34,020 nucleotides of DNA from assembly GCA_003216295.1 (NCBI GenBank), contig QCJB01000014.1, forward strand, positions 1 to 34,020, given 5' to 3'. Every line of letters begins with the position of its first letter. The stretch's first letter is position 1. Under the pieces are notes generated by a model. The model had not been told where the DNA came from, did no database searches, and was given only the letters and a program-made list of their open reading frames with translations. Positions 1 through 7,320 of this stretch are shown here, piece by piece. Source of the DNA: Prochlorococcus sp. AG-402-P16. Its GTDB lineage: Bacteria > Cyanobacteriota > Cyanobacteriia > PCC-6307 > Cyanobiaceae. The translations under genes were made by a program, and so were the position numbers.

Positions 1-250
1 CTATTGTTTGTTCCTCTTCTATTGGTTTAATTTCTACAATATTCTCAATTGATAAAGGGGCATTACTTCTATTTAGCTTTTCAACATAATCTTTAGATAA
101 ATCAATTTCTGAGCCTTTCAACAAAACTTTCAAGACATAACCAAGTGAGACAATCATTGCAATTGGCAAAACAATTCCTAAAAGGAATTTATAGAGAATT
201 AATCCTGCCCCAACTATGCCAAAAGAAATAAGAATATTTTTGTAGTTCAT
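1..250 (-). CDS. Small membrane protein, C-terminus cut by window edge
   Basis: The frame opens with ATG at 248-250 and stays open for 83 codons to the left edge, so the stop lies outside. The visible part has an N-terminal hydrophobic stretch of about 40 residues (NILISFGIVGAGLILY, then a second apolar run through LPIAMIVSLGYVL). A more polar, acidic tail follows and ends in EEEQTI. This suggests one hairpin or two membrane helices with a soluble tail. I recognise no family. It is divergent from the NTF2-like gene at 370, and the 119 bp between them probably hold both promoters. I infer that it is a gene from the clean start and membrane-like composition. Confidence 0.6.
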   Translation of the reverse strand, partial: MNYKNILISFGIVGAGLILYKFLLGIVLPIAMIVSLGYVLKVLLKGSEIDLSKDYVEKLNRSNAPLSIENIVEIKPIEEEQTI

Positions 251-369
251 CTAGTCTATTTATAAAGACAATGCAAATCTAAGCTATTTCTAAGCTGTCT
301 TCATAATTAACCTCATTATCGCAAAGACAATTTAAATAATCTAGATTATTTCAAACAAGCAATCTTTAA

Positions 370-795
370 ATGCTTATCAAAGAAAAAGAACTAAAAAAAC
401 TCTTCAACTTAGCTTACGGGGATAGTGCTCCTTCAAGAGAGGACTGGGAATCTTTATATAACAAGAAAGTAAAATTTATAGACCCTACTCAAGAAAAAAA
501 TGGTATTGATGAATATATAAAGGCTCAAGATGGATTAATCAATAAATCTGATGACATCTATTTAGAATCCCACTCAATTGCCATAAATAAAAAAGTGGCA
601 TTTGTTGAATGGACTATGGGTTTAAAAATTAAAGGTATAGAATTTTTATACCATGGGACAACAAGGTTGCTTTTCGACGAAGAAGGAAAGGTTAAGGAAC
701 ACCGAGACTATTTTGACTTCTGCTCTGGCACATTTGGAAATATACCTATCATAGGAAATTTTTTTCGTTGGCTCTATGCAAGATTTGTTGATTAG
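370..795 (+). CDS. NTF2-like / SnoaL-fold protein
   Basis: This 141-residue protein has the layout of the NTF2/SnoaL cone fold. An N-terminal helix contains YGDSAPSREDWESLY, followed by KVKFIDPTQE, GIDEYIKAQDG, a central strand pair (VAFVEWTMGLKIKG), and a C-terminal strand ending in KVKEHRDYFDF. The pattern of a predicted pocket closed by a late strand with HRDYFD is typical of small cyanobacterial nuclear transport factor 2 family proteins, which are often annotated only by fold. There is no signal peptide. The ligand or reaction cannot be told from sequence. It stands alone, with 255 bp before the next gene. Confidence 0.75.
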   Translation: MLIKEKELKKLFNLAYGDSAPSREDWESLYNKKVKFIDPTQEKNGIDEYIKAQDGLINKSDDIYLESHSIAINKKVAFVEWTMGLKIKGIEFLYHGTTRLLFDEEGKVKEHRDYFDFCSGTFGNIPIIGNFFRWLYARFVD

Positions 796-1050
796 TTTCA
801 AATATTTCTGAATAATATCTAAAATAAATTTCATAAAGTACATATGACTACTTCCAGAAAATTTAAACTTCTATAAAAATTCGCCAACTGATTCTTTATC
901 TTATTATCAGTTAAAAGCCTTCAATATATATTTCATAACCAAAACGCAGAGAAGAAGCAATAATCAATAGTTTATCTAGATTAATTTGAATTAACTGCTA
1001 ACGAACGTCTTCCTTTTTTAGCTATAACAATAGAGCTATTGGATTTTCTA

Positions 1051-1413
1051 ATGCAAAACCTTGTAGAAATAATCAAAGAAACCTATGACCTCAAAGCATG
1101 TATAGAAATTGCTAGCAGTGGATGTTCAAACGGAGCATGCACAAGGCATAACTATCAAGCAGATACCCTCTTACTCTATATGAGTTATTCAGATGAAATC
1201 ATCGAATATACCTCTAAAAGTCTTGGTTATTCATATCTTTCAAATCTTGCCAGAGATTTTGGATCTCCCTTAAAAGTAGATAAAGATGGAGACCACTTTT
1301 CATGGCAAGAGGTAGTATCTGCATGTCCTAACAAAGACGACTTTAAGCATGCTTTAGTATGGAAATTCATAGAGTTAGTTGCTGAAGAAAAAAGCAAAGA
1401 GAATCAAATTTGA
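1051..1413 (+). CDS. Conserved-looking hypothetical protein with paired cysteines
   Basis: I recognise no family. The open frame could start at a TTG at 1039, but the ATG at 1051 gives a more natural N-terminus (MQNLVEIIKETYDL) and a protein of 120 residues. Near the N-terminus is a Cys-rich segment, CIEIASSGCSNGACTRHNY, and a further Cys occurs in VSACPNK. These could form a metal site or a disulfide. The rest is mixed polar helices ending in VAEEKSKENQI. It has no membrane helix or signal peptide and is probably cytoplasmic. The frame is clean and codon use matches the neighbours, so I think it is real. Confidence 0.6.
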   Translation: MQNLVEIIKETYDLKACIEIASSGCSNGACTRHNYQADTLLLYMSYSDEIIEYTSKSLGYSYLSNLARDFGSPLKVDKDGDHFSWQEVVSACPNKDDFKHALVWKFIELVAEEKSKENQI

Positions 1414-1445
1414 TTAATAACTTAAACACCAAATAATTTTTTTCT

Positions 1446-1637
1446 TCAAAAACTAAATAAATTTATTTTCTTTAAAATAAAATTTATTGCTGGATTCATC
1501 CATAGAGGCTTGAAAAGTAGGTATATGGAAATAAAAAAAATTAATGCAACTGTTATTCCATAAAATTGGACTTCTATTTCCTCCCAAATTTCTTCTAACC
1601 AAATATTTGAAAATATATTTTTATTTTTTTTATTCAT
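1446..1637 (-). CDS. Possible small single-pass membrane protein
   Basis: This 63-residue frame starts at an ATG followed by a Lys/Asn-rich stretch (MNKKNKNIFS). It then has an acidic amphipathic piece (WLEEIWEEIEVQF) and one clear membrane helix (YGITVALIFFISIYLLF), and ends in NLFSF. That organisation is common among small membrane proteins of picocyanobacteria. In DNA this AT-rich, however, short hydrophobic frames also arise by chance. No family is recognised. It is convergent with the gene ending at 1413, with 32 bp between them. Confidence 0.4.
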   Translation of the reverse strand: MNKKNKNIFSNIWLEEIWEEIEVQFYGITVALIFFISIYLLFKPLWMNPAINFILKKINLFSF

Positions 1638-1854
1638 TGATATAATTAATGTGAGACTAAATTAATATTAAAATTTTAGAAGTAACAACAAATAATATAA
1701 GATAAATTCATATCAATCTAGGCATGAGCAAAGATGGTTTAAGAATTATTTAAGATTAAATACTTGAAGTTAATAAATTGATTATAAAATTATTTCTAGA
1801 AACACTCAATAAAAAGCTTTTATATTTAAATTGAACTAAGTAACAAGATAAAAA

Positions 1855-2055
1855 GTGAAAAATGATCCATCTTTAGAAGAAATCATCTCTGTAACTCTTA
1901 ATTGTGTCTTGATCAGAATGACTGAGTTAAATAGAATAGATAGATCGGTACTTTATCAAGAATTTAGAGAATGGATTGTCAACACTGAAGAAAAAGATCT
2001 AAATCAAGAAATTTTATGCCTTAGATACTTGAAAAATGATAAAAAACGAAATTAA
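1855..2055 (+). CDS. Small hypothetical protein
   Basis: This 66-residue frame starts with GTG (GTG AAA AAT GAT). It is predicted to be mostly helical and charged: DPSLEEIISVTLNCVLIRMTEL, then DRSVLYQEFREWI, and a basic end (KNDKKRN). No family is recognised and no membrane segment is seen. The 217 bp upstream are gene-free and very AT-rich, which fits an own promoter. It is plausible as a short cytoplasmic protein, but the evidence is only the open frame and an amino-acid composition typical of real helical proteins. Confidence 0.4.
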   Translation: MKNDPSLEEIISVTLNCVLIRMTELNRIDRSVLYQEFREWIVNTEEKDLNQEILCLRYLKNDKKRN

Positions 2056-2131
2056 CTCCATTAATATATTTACTTAAATCTAAAGTCTCAATTTCAGAAA
2101 GAAAGCACTAAGATAAAAAAAACCTTAAGAA

Positions 2132-2383
2132 ATGTTTGCTTCTATTTTTAGTTTTGTTTTCTCAACACTCCTTTGGGTCCAAGTTCCTCAATGGAATGAT
2201 GATTGGTCAAAATGTGCTGTAGATATTCCTGATGCAGCTTGCCATTGGTATATTGTCTCTCCTGACAATACCTTTGGAAAAGGTTTTAAGTGGGAAACAG
2301 CTGCATGGTTTGATGCAAACGGACTAAACGATGTTGCAAAAATCTCTGCAAAAACCGTGGTTGAAAATCTACAAAATACTTAA
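2132..2383 (+). CDS. Small hypothetical, probably exported or membrane-anchored
   Basis: This protein of 83 residues has an N-terminal hydrophobic stretch (FASIFSFVFSTLLWVQV) that could be a signal anchor. A Trp-rich soluble part follows (PQWNDDWSKCAVDIPDAACHWYIVSPDN), then GFKWETAAWFDANGLNDVAKI. The two cysteines, 10 residues apart, could form a disulfide outside the cytoplasm. The unusual Trp and Cys content and well-formed C-terminal helix argue that the frame is really translated. I do not recognise a family. It is convergent with the peroxiredoxin gene, with 72 bp between. Confidence 0.55.
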   Translation: MFASIFSFVFSTLLWVQVPQWNDDWSKCAVDIPDAACHWYIVSPDNTFGKGFKWETAAWFDANGLNDVAKISAKTVVENLQNT

Positions 2384-2455
2384 ATCATTTTTTTCAATAC
2401 CCATGAAGATGAAATTTAAAAGCTAAAAGTTTGAATGAGATAGAGTTTTAAAAAT

Positions 2456-2911
2456 TCAATTTCTGATTTCTCCTAATACCCTCAAAGCTTCATTGACATG
2501 AGCTGGTCCATTTAGAAGGTCATTAAAAATATGTCTTATGATCCCTTTAGAATCGACAATGTAAGTAACTCTTCCATCAAGCAAACCTAGGACCTTAGGC
2601 ACTCCAAAAGCTTTTCTTAACGAGTTATCGGTATCACATAACAAAGGGAAAGGAAGTTTATTCTTATCAGCAAAAGATCGGTGACTTGCTTCATCATCTC
2701 CACTTACACCCCAAACTTCAGCTCCAAAAAGCTTAAATAAATCATATTTATCTCTAAAACCACAATTCTCCGCTGTGCATCCAGGCGTATCATCTTTTGG
2801 ATAGAAAAATAAAACTAGTGGCTTCCCTTTTGCTTGCTTGGTTGTCCTAGAAACACCTAATTGATCAGAAAGTGAAAAATCAGGGATTGAATCACCTAAT
2901 TTTAGAGGCAT
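2456..2911 (-). CDS. bcp: Peroxiredoxin, PrxQ/BCP type
   Basis: This thiol peroxidase reduces hydrogen peroxide and organic peroxides with electrons from thioredoxin. It is 151 residues, the usual length for the BCP/PrxQ subfamily. The AhpC/TSA thioredoxin fold is evident from LVLFFYPKDDTPGCTAENC. The peroxidatic Cys is Cys45 in the TPGCT motif. The resolving Cys is Cys50, five residues on, which is the atypical 2-Cys spacing of PrxQ. GVSGDD and the later FPLLCDTDN segment also fit. There is no signal peptide, so it acts in the cytoplasm. In an oxygenic phototroph it would guard against photosynthetic peroxide. It is transcribed alone, and its upstream region (2912-3108) separates it from the divergent TPR-methyltransferase gene. 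Confidence 0.93.
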   Translation of the reverse strand: MPLKLGDSIPDFSLSDQLGVSRTTKQAKGKPLVLFFYPKDDTPGCTAENCGFRDKYDLFKLFGAEVWGVSGDDEASHRSFADKNKLPFPLLCDTDNSLRKAFGVPKVLGLLDGRVTYIVDSKGIIRHIFNDLLNGPAHVNEALRVLGEIRN

Positions 2912-3108
2912 TTGAATCCTAAATTGCGTTAAGTTATTATAGAAAAAATCAGAGCATATTGGAGTTTAAAAGAGTTAATAGAACAGTATTAAATCTATAT
3001 TATAAAACTCGATATATAGTAATTATAGTTTAAAAATCAAACATTTATTAAGGTTAAATAATAAGATTATTGAATTTTAGTATAATGATATTAATCAAAT
3101 AAAAGTCA

Positions 3109-5448
3109 TTGGGTGGTTTCGGACAAAGGAGGAAAGAGAATAAAACCTCTTCTAAAAAACTCCTAAATCTTTCAGAAAAAGATCTGAAGGTAAAATCAAT
3201 CAATAATCATATTAAAGGAAATATAGATGAAGCTGAAAAAGGTTATATAGCTTTTTTAAAAAATGGATATTCGGATGCAGATATAATTTCGAATTATGCA
3301 CTTATATGTGAAAACAAAGAAGAAAATGACAAAGCTGTTAAATTATATGAAAGATGTATTAATAGCTATCCCAATCATATTTACTCAAAATTAAATTTAT
3401 CCTTTTTGTATTATAAGTTAAATAATTTTAAAAAAGCAGAATTAATGATTGATGAAGCAATTAAATTAAAACCAGATTTACCAAATGGATATTGTATTAG
3501 AGGGTTAATTTTAAAAAGTCTAAACAAATACGATGAGTCCAAATCATCACTCAAAAAAGCAATTGAAATAGATGAGAATTACTTTGATGCCTATATAAAT
3601 CTAGGTTTATTAAATAAAGATTATAATAGATATAATGAGGCAGAGGAATATTATTTAAAAGCCTTAGAAATAAACAATAAATCTGCTATCGCTAATTTAA
3701 ACCTTGGTGCATGCTACAAAGAAAAACAAGAACTAGAAAAGGCCCTATTACATACAGAAATAGCAATAGAACTAGATAGTAAATTAGAAAATTCTTATTT
3801 AAATTTAGCTACAATATACAATCAAAAAGGAGACTTAACTAAATCACTCTCGTTTGCTAAAAAAGAACTTTTGCAAAATAAGAATAGTGATTTAAGTTAT
3901 CAACTTATAAGTGAGTTAATAAAAAAAGGTGAATTATTGAATTTTTCAGATAAAGATAATAGAGAGTTACTTAAAGAGATATTAAATCGAAAAGATATTT
4001 CTCATCGAGAACTATTTGGTAATATAAGCAGCCTTATCTGCAAAGACATCTTAGAAAATTTATCTATTTTAGAGAATGGATTATTTGAGAATAAGGAGTT
4101 TAAAATTCTTATAAAGGACAAGGAATTAATAAAAGCACTTTCACTATTAATATTTTGCTCCCCATTATGGGAAAAAGTTTTAAGAAATATACGAAAGAAT
4201 ACTCTTATGCGATACTCAGATAAAGAGAAAATAAATAATAGTATTCTTAACTTTACTATTGGCCTTGGATCACAATGTTTCTTAAATGAGTATGTCTATT
4301 ACATCTCCAAAGAGGAAAAATTTAAACTTAAAGAAGTTATGAAAACAATAACTAATAAAAATAATCAAGACTATAAACTAGCATTAATCTCATGTTACCA
4401 ATCATTATCTTCGATTAACCATCAAAAAATTAATTTAAATACTTATAAATCAAATAATAAGGAATTCAATAATCTTCTTAATTTACAATTTAAAGAGTTC
4501 TATAATGAAAAAAAGATTTCACAAGAGATCAAAAAGATAGGAGATATAAAAGATGCAATATCTATGGAAGTAAAAAATCAGTATGAATTAAATCCATATC
4601 CTCGATGGAGATATAATTCATATGCTAGAGATAAAAAATTAAATCATTTATTAGTTATTAATTCTGAAATTCACCCTAATATAATCAACTCTAATTCAGT
4701 TAAATTAACAAATAAAAAGATAAGGATACTGATAGCGGGATGTGGAACAGGAATTCAAATACTTGAAGCATCACGATATAGTAATTGTGAAATAACAGCA
4801 ATTGACTTAAGTAATTCAAGTATCTCATATTCAAAAAGAAAAGTCGAAGAATATGGATTGAAAAATATCGATTTTATAGAGATGGATATACTTGAATTGC
4901 CAGAACTAAATAAAAGATTTGATTTAATTGAATGTTCAGGTGTACTTCACCATATGCAAAATCCTTCTGAAGGATTATCAAATCTACTTAATGTAATAGA
5001 ACCGAATGGTTTTTTAAAGTTAGGTTTATACAGTAGATATGCAAGAGAAGAAATACTAAAAGCAAGAGAACTAATTAAAGGGAAAGACATCAAACCAAAT
5101 CTTGATGAAATAAGAAGCTTTCGAAATGACGTTCTTAATGGAGAAATAAAAAAGTTAAATGAAATAACTAATTGGTCAGATTTCTACTCAACATCAATGT
5201 GTAGAGATCTCTGCTTTCATAGTCAAGAAAACTGTTACTCGTTAATTGAAATTAAAGAGCTATTAAAATTATCTAATCTTGAATTCCTAGGTTTTACTCT
5301 TTCAAAAGATATAAAAGATAAATATCAGAGAACTAATAAAGATATAAAAGCTTTAAAAGATTTAGAATTATGGGATAAATTTGAAAAATTAAATCCTAAT
5401 TCTTTTAGAGAAATGTATCAATTTTGGTGTAGAAAATCAATTAAATAG
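3109..5448 (+). CDS. TPR-repeat protein fused to class I SAM methyltransferase
   Basis: The product has 779 residues. The start is a TTG (3109-3111), chosen because the frame opens there with MGGFGQRRKENK; no ATG occurs earlier in frame. Residues about 35-270 are tandem 34-residue TPR motifs, for example NLGLLNKDYNRYNEAEEYY and NLGACYKEKQELEKALLH. A long helical linker follows. From about residue 485 comes VKNQYELNPYPRWRY, then a Rossmann methyltransferase with motif I at about residue 537 (ILIAGCGTG), an acidic end of strand 2 (TAIDLS), FIEMDI and SGVLHHM. TPRs plus a LHHM-type methyltransferase point to modification of a protein, lipid or glycan presented by the TPR scaffold; the substrate is unknown. 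Its paralogue-like partners lie at 28-34 kb. Confidence 0.85.
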   Translation: MGGFGQRRKENKTSSKKLLNLSEKDLKVKSINNHIKGNIDEAEKGYIAFLKNGYSDADIISNYALICENKEENDKAVKLYERCINSYPNHIYSKLNLSFLYYKLNNFKKAELMIDEAIKLKPDLPNGYCIRGLILKSLNKYDESKSSLKKAIEIDENYFDAYINLGLLNKDYNRYNEAEEYYLKALEINNKSAIANLNLGACYKEKQELEKALLHTEIAIELDSKLENSYLNLATIYNQKGDLTKSLSFAKKELLQNKNSDLSYQLISELIKKGELLNFSDKDNRELLKEILNRKDISHRELFGNISSLICKDILENLSILENGLFENKEFKILIKDKELIKALSLLIFCSPLWEKVLRNIRKNTLMRYSDKEKINNSILNFTIGLGSQCFLNEYVYYISKEEKFKLKEVMKTITNKNNQDYKLALISCYQSLSSINHQKINLNTYKSNNKEFNNLLNLQFKEFYNEKKISQEIKKIGDIKDAISMEVKNQYELNPYPRWRYNSYARDKKLNHLLVINSEIHPNIINSNSVKLTNKKIRILIAGCGTGIQILEASRYSNCEITAIDLSNSSISYSKRKVEEYGLKNIDFIEMDILELPELNKRFDLIECSGVLHHMQNPSEGLSNLLNVIEPNGFLKLGLYSRYAREEILKARELIKGKDIKPNLDEIRSFRNDVLNGEIKKLNEITNWSDFYSTSMCRDLCFHSQENCYSLIEIKELLKLSNLEFLGFTLSKDIKDKYQRTNKDIKALKDLELWDKFEKLNPNSFREMYQFWCRKSIK

Positions 5449-5604
5449 TTGTTCTTCCAATCCTGGAATAAACATTTTACATAGGGAGAAAATAAATAAT
5501 ATTGCTAAAACATTACCTAGCATTGCTATTGCAAAGCGTATTCTTAGATCCTTAGCAAATGGTAGTAGGTTTTCCCAAAGTTGTAATAATGGTCCGCCTG
5601 CCAT
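5437..5604 (-). CDS. Small membrane protein (55 aa)
   Basis: On the minus strand an ATG at 5602-5604 opens a 55-residue frame ending with TGA at 5437-5439. It has an N-terminal amphipathic piece (MAGGPLLQLWENLLPFAKDL), a basic turn (RIRF), one membrane helix (AIAMLGNVLAILFIFSLCKMF) and a short tail IPGLEEQLFN. The balanced amphipathic-basic-hydrophobic layout looks like a genuine one-helix protein. The last 12 bp overlap the 3' end of the converging TPR-methyltransferase gene. I do not recognise a named family. Confidence 0.6.
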   Translation of the reverse strand: MAGGPLLQLWENLLPFAKDLRIRFAIAMLGNVLAILFIFSLCKMFIPGLEEQLFN

Positions 5605-5702
5605 AAGATATTAATGTTTAATTACCAATAGCTTACAGTGAGACTACCTTATTGGCTACATAAAAACCAAGATTTAAAGTAAAAAGATTCTATTATTACT
5701 TT

Positions 5703-5969
5703 CTACTTCAATTTGCTTCTCATAACAAATAAAAGTATCAACCCTATCAATATTAGGGCTAAAGGGTAAAGAAGTATAAATAATATATCTATTATTTTTT
5801 CTGGTCTATTCACAATATATAAACCCACCATAAAAATTATTATTGGCAAAAGGATAAGTGATTTTATTAATAGGCCTTCATTCCATTTTTTAATCTCATT
5901 ATCTTCATCTAATAAAATTTCCAATTTCTCTTTTAAAACTTCATCATTGAATCCAGACTGATCACTCAT
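5703..5969 (-). CDS. Two-helix membrane protein, hypothetical
   Basis: This 88-residue protein has an acidic soluble N-terminus (residues 1-30, with EKLEILLDEDNEIKKW) and two membrane helices, SLILLPIIIFMVGLYIV and ILFILLYPLALILIGLILLFV. It ends in the basic MRSKLK. The positive tail suggests both ends are cytoplasmic. No family is recognised. It lies 98 bp from the small membrane protein at 5437-5604 on the same strand and is divergent from the SemiSWEET gene at 6067. Confidence 0.55.
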   Translation of the reverse strand: MSDQSGFNDEVLKEKLEILLDEDNEIKKWNEGLLIKSLILLPIIIFMVGLYIVNRPEKIIDILFILLYPLALILIGLILLFVMRSKLK

Positions 5970-6066
5970 ATGATTTTGATAGTAATACTGGGAATCAGGA
6001 TAAGGCTATATACCAATTTATTCATTACTATATAGTCTTAATTCATATTAATACCGATAAGAAAAG

Positions 6067-6345
6067 ATGAATCACTTTAATTATATCGATTTATTTGGTT
6101 TTTTAGCTGCTTTACTAACTACCATAGCTTTTTTACCCCAGCTATATAAGACATGGAGAACAAAATCAGCTGATGATGTTTCATTAATTATGTTGATTCT
6201 ATTTATAACAGGGCTTATTTGTTGGATTATTTACGGCCTAAAAATTCATTCAATTCCTATTCTAGCTGCTAATGTTGTTACCTTTATTTTTAATTTTTCG
6301 ATTTTAATTTTAAAGCTTAGTTATAATAAAAAAAATAATAAGTAG
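6067..6345 (+). CDS. SemiSWEET-type PQ-loop sugar transporter
   Basis: SemiSWEETs are small three-helix proteins that dimerise to give a facilitative sugar channel in the inner membrane. This 92-residue protein has the family pattern. Helix 1 (LFGFLAALLTTIAFLPQLYKTW) carries the Pro-Gln pair followed by the basic KTWRTKSADDVS. Helix 2 is LIMLILFITGLICWIIYGL with the conserved Trp and Tyr-Gly. Helix 3 is IPILAANVVTFIFNFSIL with the conserved Asn. The length is normal for a single SemiSWEET unit. The natural sugar cannot be predicted. It is a single-gene unit, with 76 bp to the following small frame. Confidence 0.88.
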   Translation: MNHFNYIDLFGFLAALLTTIAFLPQLYKTWRTKSADDVSLIMLILFITGLICWIIYGLKIHSIPILAANVVTFIFNFSILILKLSYNKKNNK

Positions 6346-6374
6346 ATTCTTTTATATATATTAAATTATTTTTT

Positions 6375-6396
6375 TATAGCTTCTTTACAAGCTATA
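6375..6396. repeat. Perfect 8-bp inverted repeat
   Basis: TATAGCTT and AAGCTATA flank the 6-base loop CTTTAC between the SemiSWEET gene and the 53-residue frame. There is no T-run after it on either strand (plus: GTTAATT; minus: A-run), so it is not a classical intrinsic terminator. It could be a leader hairpin for the frame at 6422, 25 bp downstream. Confidence 0.4.
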
Positions 6397-6421
6397 GTTA
6401 ATTCAGAATTAAACTAATTAA

Positions 6422-6583
6422 ATGTCAGGAGAAGAGCTTCAACTTATTGGCAGATCTTTGGCTCTGCATCCACCTGTAATGATAATTACACTTGGTTTAT
6501 TTATGTATATTAGAGGCAAAGCTATTGCAAGTAGTAATCCAACTAAGAAAGTTACTCCCTTTTTCCCATTTAGAAACGTCTGA
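6422..6583 (+). CDS. Small single-pass membrane protein (53 aa)
   Basis: ATG at 6422 opens a 53-residue frame ending in TGA at 6581-6583. It starts with MSGEELQLIGRSLALHPP, continues with one membrane helix (VMIITLGLFMYI), and ends in a basic, Pro/Phe-rich tail (RGKAIASSNP and FFPFRNV). Size and layout match the small one-helix subunits common in photosynthetic complexes, and it sits beside a photosynthesis-like cluster. I cannot align it with a named Psa, Psb or Pet subunit. It converges with the gene at 6639-7160. Confidence 0.55.
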   Translation: MSGEELQLIGRSLALHPPVMIITLGLFMYIRGKAIASSNPTKKVTPFFPFRNV

Positions 6584-6638
6584 AAATATAATTAACTTTC
6601 AAGAGCTATAAAATCACAGAATATTGTTGAATTAACTT

Positions 6639-7160
6639 TTAGCCAAATGGGTTAGTACCCATAAGTGGTCCTACAAATAAAAATTCCATAACCGCTCCAG
6701 TTATTGCAACAGGGAAAACCCAAATAGACATAAATCTAATTCCCATAAATTTTATTCCTCCTTTCCCTGCAAATGCATCTTTGGTCATTGTGTACACAGT
6801 TTCAGTATCTTGAACTGTGTATGTACTCTCTCCAGGGTTTGAGTAAGGCTGTGCAAAATTCAAGTTATTAATTAGATTTCTTACTTTGTTATGAAAAACT
6901 ATGGGCCAAACCCATAAGAAGAATATACGACTTGCAAATGCAAAAGTATCAGATTGAGGAATACCTAATTGCTGATTAGCTTTATCCTTTGGGAAAGCAT
7001 CCTCGATAATAGATGAAATTAAATTTTGATCTGTTGGAAATAATTCTTTTTCATTAAATTCTTTTGATGGATTATCTACTGAAAGAATATCAGCATCTTT
7101 TTTTTCTAAAACAGCCGTTGAGCTATTATTTTCATTCAGATTTGATTTCTGACTTTCCAT
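6639..7160 (-). CDS. Two-helix membrane protein of the PsbF-like cluster, unknown function
   Basis: This 173-residue protein has a Ser/Asn/acidic, probably disordered N-terminus (1-45) and a soluble segment (46-70). A first membrane helix spans about 73-91 (FASRIFFLWVWPIVFH), followed by a polar loop with YTVQDTETVYTMT. A second helix spans about 143-167, entered by KFMGIRFMSIWVFP and ending in EFLFVGPLMGTNPFG. I do not recognise a named family. The entry to helix 2 (IR, aromatic, I, a Pro a few residues on, then FLFV) faintly resembles PsbE, the alpha subunit of cytochrome b559, but with Trp where PsbE has its haem His; that is a guess. It lies 160 bp downstream of the PsbF-like gene on the same strand, but a terminator separates them. 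Likely location: thylakoid membrane. Confidence 0.7.
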   Translation of the reverse strand: MESQKSNLNENNSSTAVLEKKDADILSVDNPSKEFNEKELFPTDQNLISSIIEDAFPKDKANQQLGIPQSDTFAFASRIFFLWVWPIVFHNKVRNLINNLNFAQPYSNPGESTYTVQDTETVYTMTKDAFAGKGGIKFMGIRFMSIWVFPVAITGAVMEFLFVGPLMGTNPFG

Positions 7161-7268
7161 GACAATCTCTTTTCTTACAAGATTATAAGCTTTATAAGTT
7201 GCTTTTGATTAAAGAAATATATAATTTAAAAATTATCAATAGAAATTTAAAGATCTCTTTTTATTCCA

Positions 7269-7310
7269 TAAAAAAAAAGGCTCATCAAAAAATAAGCCTT
7301 TTTTAATTTT
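7269..7310 (-). terminator. Intrinsic terminator downstream of the PsbF-like gene
   Basis: AAAAAAGGCT (7273-7282) pairs with AGCCTTTTTT (7295-7304) around a 12-base loop. Read on the minus strand, the hairpin begins 17 bp after the stop of the gene at 7321 and is followed by a T-run. Because the stem is A/T-flanked it could act in both directions, but only the minus-strand gene ends here. Confidence 0.8.
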
Positions 7311-7320
7311 GATTTTGATT

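Noticed and set aside
646-843. 65-codon minus-strand frame overlapping the NTF2-like gene
   Set aside because: It lies mostly antisense to a clear gene and its product has no recognisable or balanced domain.
6375-6396. SemiSWEET terminator
   Set aside because: The stem is perfect but no T-run follows on either strand.
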